Shown here piece after piece: positions 12,040 to 21,031 of a stretch of 33,413 nt of DNA (positions are counted from its first letter, which is position 1; every line of letters begins with the position of its first letter). The DNA is from Rusavskia elegans. Taxonomy: Eukaryota; Ascomycota; Lecanoromycetes; Teloschistales; Teloschistaceae. Both the position numbers and the translations under genes were made by a program. The stretch is from the NCBI GenBank assembly GCA_011316305.1, contig SAUG01000205.1, forward strand, positions 1 through 33,413. The letters run 5' to 3'. The notes under the pieces are model-generated. The model did not search any database, was not told the DNA's origin, and worked only from the letters and a program-made list of their open reading frames with translations.

Positions 12040-12639
12040 AAATAAACTCATGAAACTTACCTTCTCAACTATCCGAGCGAGTGGATTTACGCTCACGACA
12101 TTCATTGGTGAACATAACCGTCCCCTCTGCATTCCAGGGCCCTTTGTTTTCCACGAGTCTCTTGCGACGAGCCATCCCTTGACCTTTCTGCGCACATACA
12201 AAGCACCAATTGCACTGAGTGCAAAAATTATCTTGCAGCGAAAGACATACAACGCAATACACACTCTGCCTCCAAGCCTAACGACCACGTGGCCGGGCAG
12301 CATGGTGCTTCTCGCAATTATACAGTCTATACAGGACCGCTTGGTGGCTTGCATTCCGTTTTTGCCATGCTTGCCTATGACATGGCCCTCGGTGAATTCA
12401 TTCGGTGGTTTGGCTGTGTAGTAAAAGCCGCAAGAGAAGTCTCGAGCCCAACGAATTCCGAGTCTTCGCTTTTAAACGAACTCAACAACACTTTTCCCGT
12501 CAAGTCTGTGCAATGCCGCTATCTCGTTGAATTGGCGACTTGTCTGACCCAAAGCTACCATAGCAGAGGGATGAAGGCTGAGGATAATTTGGTCCTGTAT
12601 CTCACCCGGCATATCGCAGAGATTAAGCTGGTGAGTCAT
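12040..12639 (-). pseudogene. F-box protein gene, broken by stop and frameshift
   Basis: F-box proteins link substrates to SCF ubiquitin ligases through Skp1. From ATG at 12639 the protein opens with a short F-box: LCDMPGEIQDQIILSLHPSA followed by LGQTSRQFNEIAALHR. The frame meets TAA at 12474-12472 but carries on in the same frame with the segment that follows in fungal F-box families: a degraded Cys motif (FSCGFYYTAK, Tyr where Cys is expected), then GHVIGKHGKNGMQATKRSC and IDC. After GGRV the reading shifts frame near 12262 to a Cys-rich part, YCVVC..NFCTQCNWCFVCAQKG, the zinc-binding region usual in these proteins. One stop, one frameshift and a Cys-to-Tyr change (TGC to TAC would be G to A) show inactivation. 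No intron with consensus ends can remove the stop. Confidence 0.7.
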
Positions 12640-13215
12640 TGTGGTATCGGTTTGCGGAAAATGCTTTTGACCGAAGACATACGACGGCACCAGCGGACTA
12701 AGCTCCCATTCAGCCTACAAAGTGTCTGGAAGTCACATATCCCTAATGTATCGTGGAGCTTAAGGCTAGGGGTAAGCATGGGTAGGCGAAGGACAGGCAC
12801 GACACTTGGACAGCTCTTGGATCCTGTCAGCATCTGGAGATGGGGCCCCACCGGAAGCTCGCGATAATCATGCGATGGAACATTCTGCTGCTCAACTCCG
12901 CTCTGCAGAGCTCCAGCTGTTCTATGCACGAGGCTACATGCGTACGTTTTGCCCCACTCACCACTGTTCTCGGTCCACGGAATTGTGGTTAGCAGAGCTC
13001 AAATGTCAATGTGCTTATGCAGGTCGAGATATCTATCGATCTGTACGTTGGTATGGATTTGAAATGGCAGGAACATCCTTACTCTCGATCGGATGGGAAT
13101 TCTGGTAATAGCAGTAACATCCGTAATGAGTTTGAGATGTGTCTGTATCATATGTTGCCCAACATAATTTTGTGCTGTGTCTTCCTTTCCTCCCCCGAAG
13201 ATTTTAACCAGCCCA
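12640..13215. other. Intergenic, no gene seen
   Basis: The stretch lies between the F-box start and the 3' end of the decarboxylase gene. Open frames on both strands here (for example 12636-12929 on - and 12806-13108 on +) overlap each other and have no family character. It probably contains the F-box promoter and the decarboxylase 3' region. Confidence 0.4.
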
Positions 13216-14382
13216 TCATTTGCCCGCCGGATAAGCATACCCCAGCACCGTTCCCATCTTGTAATGCGTCCACTCTTTCGCCGTGATATTCACATTGCTT
13301 TGCCGCTGGAACACCATGACAATATCCGACCCCCCGAACTGGAAGTACGAAATCTCTTCCCCCTTCGTCAACGTTACGCCCTCCTCGGCCGTTAGTATGA
13401 CCGAAGATACCTGTGCCATCCCTATCGGCAGTATCGCAACCAACCCTACCGCCGTCTCTATAATTATTAAGCCTCGGGTTTCCGCGAATTGGTAGCCCGG
13501 CGTATTAGGCGTGTCGAATTGGTTCGCGGCGCCGTCTATGCTGCGGCAGGGCACCAGAGTCTTCACGCTACTAGTACTGGAGATAGGGACCGAGATAACT
13601 TCTAAGTATACATTACCCTTAATGTACTTGGCCCAGACGACTTTCCCGCCGAGAGGGCAATGCTGGCGATGATAGTCGTGGGGCCCGAGGAAGCCGTGCA
13701 TGAATATGCCACCTTGGAACTCGTTTTGATAGGGACAGTCCTTCAGGAGTTCGCTGATGTTCCAGTGCAGACCTTTGATGGTGACGCCTGAGTCCGACCG
13801 AATCTCCCACTGCCCGCCGTACGTGTAGTCGGCTGGGTTGACGATGACATGAGGGTCGCTGATGGCGGCAATGGGACGGTAGCCCGGCTTGACCGAGCGG
13901 GCGAACCAGTCGTTGAAGTTACGCCAACCGCCGCGGGGCTCGTTGTAATCTTTCATGTTATATGGGGGCGAGTCCCAGAAGGTCTGTACCTCCTCGATCG
14001 ACTCGGGTGAGTCCAACCACTTGCCCAATTCGTCGGCGTACCGATGCAACCAATCTGTGAGCCAGGAGGCCTTAATATTGATGGCGCCAGGCTCGATAGG
14101 GTCTTTGAGCTGCTTGACCGTGGGCTGGCTCATGATGAAGTAGAATAGGCATATGCGGTGGTAGAACTCTCGTCCTTCTTCGTTCTCCTTGGGGATCCAG
14201 TACAGCCATTCGTTGATCTTGTGGAGGTACTCGCTTGTTGTGGTAATGGCTTGCATCTCGATGATACCGCTGTCATGAGCAGCTTTAATCGCATCTTCGA
14301 AGCGTTGACACCAGCCAGCTGTGTTTTTGATGTGATCTTCAAGCTCCTTGATGACTGGGGCTAGTGGTCTTGTAACGGCCAT
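13216..14382 (-). CDS. Phosphatidylserine decarboxylase-family protein (PsiD-like), 388 aa
   Basis: Members are pyruvoyl enzymes: the chain cleaves itself at a Ser, which becomes the pyruvoyl cofactor used for decarboxylation. The single-exon frame is intact, with ATG in good context (A at -3, GCC after). Residues 1-135 match the helical N-terminal domain found in fungal PSD-like and tryptophan-decarboxylase (PsiD-like) proteins. The catalytic domain follows: GGWRNFNDWFARSVKPGYRP (151-170), NPADYTYGG (182-190, Asp185), MHGFLGPHDYHRQH (228-241, His229, Asp236, His238, His241), and FGGSDIVMVF (349-358) with Ser352 as the likely processing site. There is no mitochondrial targeting peptide or membrane segment, unlike housekeeping PSD, so a soluble amino-acid decarboxylase or secondary-metabolism role is more likely; this is inference. 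It is one of the few intact genes here and no biosynthetic partners flank it. Confidence 0.9.
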   Translation of the reverse strand: MAVTRPLAPVIKELEDHIKNTAGWCQRFEDAIKAAHDSGIIEMQAITTTSEYLHKINEWLYWIPKENEEGREFYHRICLFYFIMSQPTVKQLKDPIEPGAINIKASWLTDWLHRYADELGKWLDSPESIEEVQTFWDSPPYNMKDYNEPRGGWRNFNDWFARSVKPGYRPIAAISDPHVIVNPADYTYGGQWEIRSDSGVTIKGLHWNISELLKDCPYQNEFQGGIFMHGFLGPHDYHRQHCPLGGKVVWAKYIKGNVYLEVISVPISSTSSVKTLVPCRSIDGAANQFDTPNTPGYQFAETRGLIIIETAVGLVAILPIGMAQVSSVILTAEEGVTLTKGEEISYFQFGGSDIVMVFQRQSNVNITAKEWTHYKMGTVLGYAYPAGK

Positions 14383-14888
14383 GATCGTTGGATGGGGTTT
14401 TCAACGATTGATAAGGTATTTGAGAATGTACTGGCCACGAACCCTGCCGAGCCTGGGAAGGGCTGGGGCTCTCGAAGTTGATACAGAGGCCTCTGGTGGC
14501 GATTATTCGGATCCAGATCTCGATTTACTGGAAATGTCCGGGGCGTTACACGTACGGGATCTCGACGGCATTTGCATGTCCTCGGCTCCTTGCCTGCTGT
14601 AAAAAATGTGCAGAAGCGCTTCTGCTACTGTTGCGGTAGTACGGAGGACTTCGGTGCTTGGCGTCGATCCCTTCGTGACGGTGCTTGAGAAGGACGGTGG
14701 AGACAGTTCCCCGCGAAGACTTGCCTGGTGGAGTGCAGGTTGCATGATCTGCAGTTGTATATCGAATCGGACCGGGTACCGACTGCGGGTGGCGAACTCC
14801 GGGCATCTATCCCTTGCAATTGATCCAGAGAAGGCTCTAAATACGAATGAACACAAAGGTAAAAGTACCGATGACGTTATAGGATGCC
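14383..14888. other. No gene supported
   Basis: Frames on both strands (14348-14602 and 14606-15034 on +, 14503-14910 on -) overlap over this segment. All are Ser/Arg-rich and without motifs. The part next to 14383 is the likely promoter of the decarboxylase gene. Confidence 0.35.
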
Positions 14889-15273
14889 CTGAGATGACCT
14901 TGTCGAGCAAGCAACCTCTTGTCTTGACGGTCTATTCTGCGCGATGTCTGTGGTCAGGACATCAATTGAGGCCATGTTGTGGCACTCGCCTTTCTACCGC
15001 ATGCGATTGGCCCATGGTTTGGCTTTGGGCCTAGCCGAAGAAGTAAACATCATTACTGGCGCTCTCACACGTCAAGACTCTTCACGTGTGTCGGTGGCAG
15101 ATCTGATTGACTTACTTATTACCTGGCATGGCCGGCCGACATGCTCAGATAGAGTTGCGGCGAACCATTCGAGTCCTAGCATACAGCCAGGTCTATGCTC
15201 AGAAACAGTCATGCCGAGGCTATCCAGCATGTCTAGGCGGTTGAAGCTCTTCAGCACTTCCTCAGACTGGTAG
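14889..15273 (+). CDS. Unassigned open frame, possible gene fragment
   Basis: The frame is open for about 125 codons and has an ATG at 14944. The part SPFYRMRLAHGLALGLAEEV followed by a short loop and VSVADLIDLLITWHG is helical and protein-like; the remainder is Ser-rich. No start codon context, splice sites or neighbouring exon could be fixed, and I do not recognise the family. It may be a remnant exon. Confidence 0.25.
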
Positions 15274-16464
15274 CGCAGACAACTCGATGAGCTTAGACCA
15301 GTCTGCATTGCTCTCATGGGCCTCGCCCGATATCGTCGGCATTATTGGAACGCATGCCGTATTCAGGCGTGCGTCGTGACGCAGTACTCTGGGGTGTAGT
15401 ACGAGTTTGCGTAATGATGGATAATCTGATCAGGACCACAATGATGCTCCGGAGAAAGAAGACTGATTTTGGCCGAACAGGAAGACAGGTCGCATAATCG
15501 ATTGTGTCATGGGTACTTAGTAAGCCGTAGAGACCCCTGCCAAGACGGCGCTAATCTCGACCTGTCACGCCGTAGAAAAAGTGGATCGATCAGTCACGAT
15601 GTTCGAGTCATCTTACCAACTTTCGTCAGATGAATACCTTATGATGACCTCGAGGCTACTAGCTCGCGTTAGGGCCGCTACCATTCGATTGGTTCAGCGA
15701 TTTCGATCTCACAATCCCAAGGTTCCCCCCATCTGGCCTCTATCTACTCACAATAATATTCTCAAGATATGCTGTTCGGCAAAGGCCATATCAATACTTC
15801 CAAAGCCCGTTTTGCTCTGCCTATACTCGCTAGGAGCCGCTCGAGCTTGCTAGTGGGAGTGTAGTTGGAGAGGGGCTGCGTGGCATTAAAGAAATTTGAT
15901 GCTCAGTAGTATACCGGCTGTATAGAGGTCAGTTTTTGATCTGTGTCTGTAATCGAGGCTTTTTCCGAGCCTTCCTCCTGGATTGCGACCATAGGCTCTA
16001 ATTGCCTTACCTTACCAGGGGAATTCTTAGCTTGCGAAGAGCCCCCTGCTAGCGCTCCCGTATTGTTGCGAGACTCAGGTTGTTGCGAAGCATTGTTGCG
16101 AAGGATTGTTGCGTTCCGAAGACACCACCAACACAACGTGATTTCTTGTCAGAAAATGAAAATGAGTCCACCATATGTGCCACATGCAGGCTCACACAAT
16201 GCATTCCAACATAAATAGATTGGAAGCCAAGAGCGTCATAGAAGAATATTAACTGGCCCCCAAAGATATCACCCTATGCTCCCCTCACAATAGAACGTGC
16301 TCGTTTAGAGCATCATTGACACCTCTGACGAGCCCAGAGACGTCAATGAACGTAACGTGAGTAAAAGGGACCATGTGGAAGAAATGTACAAGTCAAGACC
16401 GTCACTTGACTGCACGCAAGTTATCGGAGTGCTTGCTTTTGCCTAGACAGTACCGTAGGTCCTG
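15274..16464. other. About 1.2 kb without a supported gene
   Basis: The only frames of note are 15581-15853 (+, 90 codons) and 15903-16136 (-, 77 codons). Neither has a domain. A short direct repeat at 16062-16117 is listed separately. Confidence 0.4.
16062..16117. repeat. Four-copy short direct repeat (ATTGTTGCGAAG type)
   Basis: The unit ATTGTTGCGA occurs with small changes at about 16062, 16078 (GGTTGTTGCGAAG), 16092 and 16105. Spacing is 13-16 bases. It looks like a young minisatellite made by slippage. Confidence 0.7.
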
Positions 16465-17151
16465 TCAGCACGCCTCGGTGAAATAAAGTCCCTTACGTTT
16501 GATGGTCCCGAAAGTCCGATAACGAACCCTCGCGGCGATCTCCTTTATCGCTTCTTTCCTTTCCTTCGCTTTCTCAAGCGGTCCGAGGCACATAGTCCGA
16601 ATCCCATGTACTTTGCTCCACATCATCCAGACAAGTGCAGTCATTCCATCGAGGGCCAAATACAGTAGCGACCTTGCCAGGATCGCCGGCTACGACGGAA
16701 AGCCAATATCTCTTCTATCATTTCCAGTCCAGCTCAAAGGCTACAGCCAAGTCAGTCAAATTAGGCTGTATCTCTGAAACCTCAGCGCTCATACCGCTGT
16801 GACTAGGTTGGGAGTCCCTGGGAACTGCAGACTTGATGCCGTGAGCATGCTCGGCAATACGTGTATCGGTTTGCTGAGAGGTTGATGCCGAGGACGATGT
16901 TTGAATTGTTCGAGCAGCATCCAAGCCTATAGTATATCGTTGATCAGGTACACGGCCATTGCAGGCTGTGCGAAAAGCGCTGCGTGATATAAATCATCGG
17001 AGGTAATAAGACAACCCTGGTAATTCAATTTTCCGATGCACTGCGAGACCACGACTAACTTAGCTGTGCGTAATGGGTGATGTCGAAAGAACGACGTGTT
17101 TTGCATTGCTCTGGCTGTTATTGTTTTGGAAGTCGTCAAAGCTGACTCCAA
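16465..17151 (-). pseudogene. Possible decayed gene in three open pieces
   Basis: Three minus-strand frames follow each other: 17151-16927, 16924-16718 and 16659-16465. The last reads LALDGMTALVWMMWSKVHGI and then LGPLEKAKERKEAIKEIAAR, an amphipathic, protein-like segment ending at a stop. The first two are separated only by a TAG and a frame change and are not clearly related to the third. I recognise no family. It may be one broken gene or unrelated chance frames. Confidence 0.25.
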
Positions 17152-17715
17152 AGATTAAGGGGGGGGGTACACTATAAGAACCAGCGTTTGATGCAAGGGG
17201 TGTTTCTGTGTAACCAAGGGCGCTATGACATCGTCAATGGAATCTGACGAGCCCCCAGTATCACCACAATCACCGAGAAGACCTCGGCCCATTGCTTTTG
17301 GGCCTGAAAAGGAGATTTTGCCAAGGTGCTAAAGTTCGCTTTCTCCATGAAGCAAATAAACGAACATTGCGGCGGATCGGGAAACTATACATGCCTCCAA
17401 ATAGGAGAAGACAACGTCAGGCATCCTGATATGGTATGCTGAGATGTCTGAGCTCGTAGCCACTCTGACAATCTTCCACTGATTGTTTAGGAGAATAAAG
17501 AATGGGCTTTAATGTTGAATTCCTCACAAAACATCGTGCGGATGACTGTCCTTGCGCACCACAAACTCCAGGAGCTTCTATTTTGTACGTACTCACCGAT
17601 GTCACTTCTCTCGAGTCTGAGCTCAGAGCCATGTTTATCAGGGATTCGGGGCTTCCCTCATCATTATCTACTAAAGTGTCGAACCAACAGTGTTGAGGAC
17701 TAAAGTCAATAAATA
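17152..17715. other. No gene seen; contains a nine-G run
   Basis: A run of nine G lies at 17159-17167. Frames at 17417-17632 (-) and 17502-17696 (+) overlap and lack motifs. The right end borders the miniature inverted-repeat element. Confidence 0.4.
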
Positions 17716-18198
17716 CCCCAGGGGAAATAAAGAGTGATAAAACGGAAGCTAAGTTCGGGACCCTATCTAAAATTTCGGACTACTATATTAAGAATTAACC
17801 CTACTATACTTAATAACTACCGGTCGGAATAGTTAAAAATTTATTTTATAGAGTTATTATAGTATAAGGACTATAATATCTAAGTTTTACTAAGTTTAGC
17901 TAAGGTCTAGGTAAATTATAAAGATTTTAATCTTCTAGTAGTAGCTAGTAGGACCGTAGGAGCCCCTTACAGCAGGTTTTACTACGACCTTTTAAAGACT
18001 AATAATAAGACCTATAGAGCTCCTATAAGCTTATATATATCGAGTATATAAGTCTATAAGTCTATTACGAGCTTTATAAGATCTTATATCTAGGGGTCGT
18101 TAAGTAATACTCCTGTAAACTTTTAAGGCTGGAGGGATCGAAATTTAGAAGGGTCCCCAGATTAGCTTCCGTTTTATCACTCTTTATTTCCCCTGGGG
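17716..18198. mobile_element. 483-bp miniature inverted-repeat transposable element (MITE)
   Basis: The two ends are perfect inverted repeats of 37 bases (17716-17752 and 18162-18198), beginning CCCCAGGGGAAATAAAGAGT. Beyond these, 20 or more bases inward remain similar but not identical (both contain GGGACCC then CTAAAATTT or CTAAATTT). TA flanks each end (17714-17715 and 18199-18200), which fits Tc1/mariner/Fot1-type integration. The interior is strongly A+T-rich with many TA steps, has no coding capacity and looks RIP-affected. A non-autonomous element is therefore likely. The inverted similarity may go on outward past the TA (GTCAAT on the left, ATTGAC on the right), so the real boundary could be 10-25 bases further out. 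The element ends 83 bases before the ATG of the next gene. Confidence 0.85.
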
Positions 18199-18281
18199 TA
18201 ATTGACCTCAGCTCACCGCCCAATTGTCTATCCTCCACCTTCCCTGTTCTCCCATCAAAATAAGAACACCTTACCAGAAAA

Positions 18282-18833
18282 ATGTCCGAAAGTATCCAAT
18301 CCAAAACCCCGAGGCTAGACAACCACATATCGAAGTTTCCAGATGTGCGTTGCTTCCTTTCCCATTTCAGAGCCTACCTGCTAACCCTTATCCAGGAGGT
18401 CCTGGCCATCTGGACCCTATACTGTCATTCCAAACGGACCTATCGAACTCGCGCTACTTGGGAAAGACTTACCAACGACCTGGGAATTTTTACAAAAGTC
18501 CGGGGAGATCGAGTCGCTGCCTTTCCCGGAGCCACCATCCACGCAACTCTCCGAGACGAGGCCAGAAACATCTTTGAGGAGCTAGGTACGAAGCTCGTAA
18601 CAGCCGGCAAAGCGTTGCGAACCATGCATAACCTAGTCATGCTAAGAGATTTCGAACTCCAGCTAGCAGCGGGGACGGAGAAAGCGGAGCTGCTAGAGGC
18701 TGAACAGCTGTCGGGTAGTAATAGGGAAGACCTAAGGGAGGAGATTGACCGTAATCTGGAGGAGATGGATAGAATTGAGTCTATGCTTGAGTTGGCGGCT
18801 GAGGGTATGGAGGGAATCACCGTTCTTAGGTAA
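18282..18833 (+). CDS. Small hypothetical protein, two exons, 166 aa (paralogue 1 of a tandem pair)
   Basis: ATG at 18282 has AAAA before it. Exon 1 (18282-18344) codes 21 residues. A 51-base intron (18345-18395) starts GTGCGT and ends CTGCTAACCCTTATCCAG; being a multiple of three without stops, it can be mistaken for coding sequence. The intron is supported by the second copy, where similarity stops and restarts at the same places. Exon 2 (18396-18833) begins EVLAIWTLYCH and ends in a long helical, Glu-rich segment (about residues 85-160, with EELGTKLVTAGKALRTM and REDLREEIDRNLEEMDRIES) likely to form a coiled coil. No signal peptide or membrane span is visible. I do not recognise the family. 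It is intact, while its neighbour copy is broken, and a MITE sits directly upstream. Confidence 0.65.
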   Translation: MSESIQSKTPRLDNHISKFPDVRCFLSHFRAYLLTLIQEVLAIWTLYCHSKRTYRTRATWERLTNDLGIFTKVRGDRVAAFPGATIHATLRDEARNIFEELGTKLVTAGKALRTMHNLVMLRDFELQLAAGTEKAELLEAEQLSGSNREDLREEIDRNLEEMDRIESMLELAAEGMEGITVLR

Positions 18834-19182
18834 AGGTAGATTAAATAACGGACTTCAGCAAACGGTGACGAAAGTAGACAATGAAATTATTGGCAATTAT
18901 TTCTTGCTAACTTCGATGACTCTGGGTAGTACTGCTGCATTTTCTTTGTTCCACATGACCTACTTCGTCCCTCGGCTCTGAGCTAACAAGACAAGTGTTG
19001 TTCTTTGCGCTTCTAAATAATATTGTCTATGTATGTTCGAGCTCTACGATGCTCATCGGATCGACCATAGACCTTGGTATAAATAGTGCCCATCACCGAC
19101 TGATCCCACCCATTTACCGCGTCCTGTTCCTTCACCGTCAGCCTCCTTCCACCAAAAACAGAAAAAATATCGTGCCACGACA

Positions 19183-19882
19183 GTGCCGGAGAATACCTAG
19201 TCAAAGACCCCTAAGTTAGGCGGCGTCCTCTCAAAATTGCTCCAAATAAGTTCCTCCCGTCGATCGAAAACGACTGCTGATTATCTATAGGAGGTTCTTC
19301 CCATCTGGACTTTATATTCTCATGTCAACCCCAACCCACCCTTTCAAACTCTTGAGACGTGGGTAATCCACACCCGTCGCCTTGCACATACCACCAACGA
19401 CCGCGCGGCCTACATATCCAACATTCTTAGCACACACATCCTCGACAAATTCCCAGGAAGGTACTATCTCGACATACCAAGATCTTAGTGCGAAGCTCAG
19501 CATATGCGATAAAGCTTTCTGCATCATGCTATGTCCAGCTCAATTCCAGATCTTCGAGATGCGGCTTGGGGATTTAAGAGAGAAGTTGAAGTTACGGGAG
19601 GCGGAGAGATCGCTGGGTGATGACGCGAGCAGGAAGGTGGAAGAGGACATTCGTGTAACTCGTGAGTGTGTCTCGGAGTATAAAAGTCGGGTTGAAGGGT
19701 GCTGCGCATTCCCAGTAATAGAGCCAGAAAGTTTCGTCGCTGGCAGACTGGTCAATATTGAATTATTGATCTGGGTTCTTAGAGGCAGCTCCGTCCTACT
19801 CCGGATCAGTGAATACAGATTTGGTTCCAGTATTCGATATCAACAAAGCTGTATGTTTGGGAAGCTACGATGCCGATACTGA
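19183..19882 (+). pseudogene. Dead paralogue 2 of the small two-exon gene
   Basis: The exon structure matches paralogue 1 codon for codon. Exon 1 (19183-19245) has the same 21 codons, but codon 1 is GTG instead of ATG and codon 6 is TAG (19198-19200) where copy 1 has CAA. The donor reads ATAAGT at 19246, one G-to-A change from GTAAGT. A 45-base intron would end CTGATTATCTATAG at 19290, and exon 2 starts EVLPIWTLYSH, matching EVLAIWTLYCH. The frame breaks near 19456 and continues in another frame as TISTYQDLSAKLSICDKAF and a Glu/Arg-rich helix (REKLKLREAERSLGDDASRK) parallel to the coiled-coil part of copy 1. Four lesions show it is not expressed as a full protein. The two copies look diverged (roughly one third identical by eye), so the duplication is old. 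Confidence 0.75.
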
Positions 19883-20969
19883 TAATCCATTTGTTGAAGA
19901 TAGCGTATGATCTTATCAGCTCATCTATGGTGCACTTGACTTAAGCTAAAGTTCGGTGTACGTTGTATCATTCAGGTGCCATATGGTGTATATGTGGCCA
20001 GGGTAAGCCAACGCAGTGTTGCGGAAATGTCTGTCGGGGTTGAGGCCAGCAGTGATTGGGTTCCTCTGTGTCTGGGGTCCATGATAATTCACCACAAGCC
20101 TTCTACGCCGAAAACTATGCATCGTCTGCCATGTGGGAAGAAGCTGGACTTTAGACAGGTCTCACACCTCTCGCTCCGTCAAATCTCCATAAAGAGAGGA
20201 AACTCTACACGCTGGAGATTATGGTACAACATACCTTTGAGGGCTGACTATAGCGATTTAGAGCGATCCGGTCCAGCGTTCGACTAACGCCAATAAGAGA
20301 TGGATCTCAACAGACCGTTACAGACTCAAATAAACGCAAAAAAAGGTGAAGCAGAGCACGAGAGAATTCGCTTGCATTGCAAGATTGAACAGGAGAAAAG
20401 TACGGGGGGGTGGAAATAAGCCCAGTGGTAAACAGTTGGGTTGGAATGTTTGCCAAGATGTTTCCCTGGAGTGTCTAGTAGGATTGGTAGAAGGGGTCAC
20501 AAAAGATCAGGCTGAGTCAAAGATGTCGATGGACAGAGGCGGTAATATTGACATGACTGTCAACAACAGTAGGATTGCACAAGAACCCACTGACATTCTG
20601 CTATGATTTTTGTGTAAGAAGTGGCAAGACTCTATATGCCTGGCCACGAATCGACCGCCCGCCAATGAGGCAATTCTTAGCGTGTATCCTCAGAGTTGTT
20701 CTGCAGCAGTACCTGGGAAGTATTCGATTCTCTCGTCGATCAACGCTTCGTCTTCTTACTGTGGAGCTTCCAACGGCAACAGACATGGCCAAATCCAGAC
20801 TGCATTGCTTGGTGATTGTTTATGAATTGACTTGCCACAGATCTGAGTTGGGATCGCTAGGCCTTGAAGACTTCCAACCCTGTTCCCTGCTTCGACATCC
20901 AGTCCTACGTGTTGCGTGAGTCGATGAAATTGCAACAATTGCTTAGAGAGATTGGTACTTACAGAGTGA
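19883..20969. other. About 1.1 kb without a gene
   Basis: Frames at 19976-20287, 20346-20606 and 20575-20919 (+) and 20756-20974 (-) have no recognisable domain. The right end may contain the former 3' end of the dehydrogenase gene described next. Confidence 0.4.
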
Positions 20970-21031
20970 CTCACTGGGAACCAAGAAGAGGCAAGATACG
21001 CTATAGAAGCATATCCTCCTTTCCATATCTG

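Noticed and set aside
12035..12867. Long plus-strand open frames 12035-12421 and 12289-12867
   Set aside because: They are antisense to the F-box remnant and have no domain of their own.
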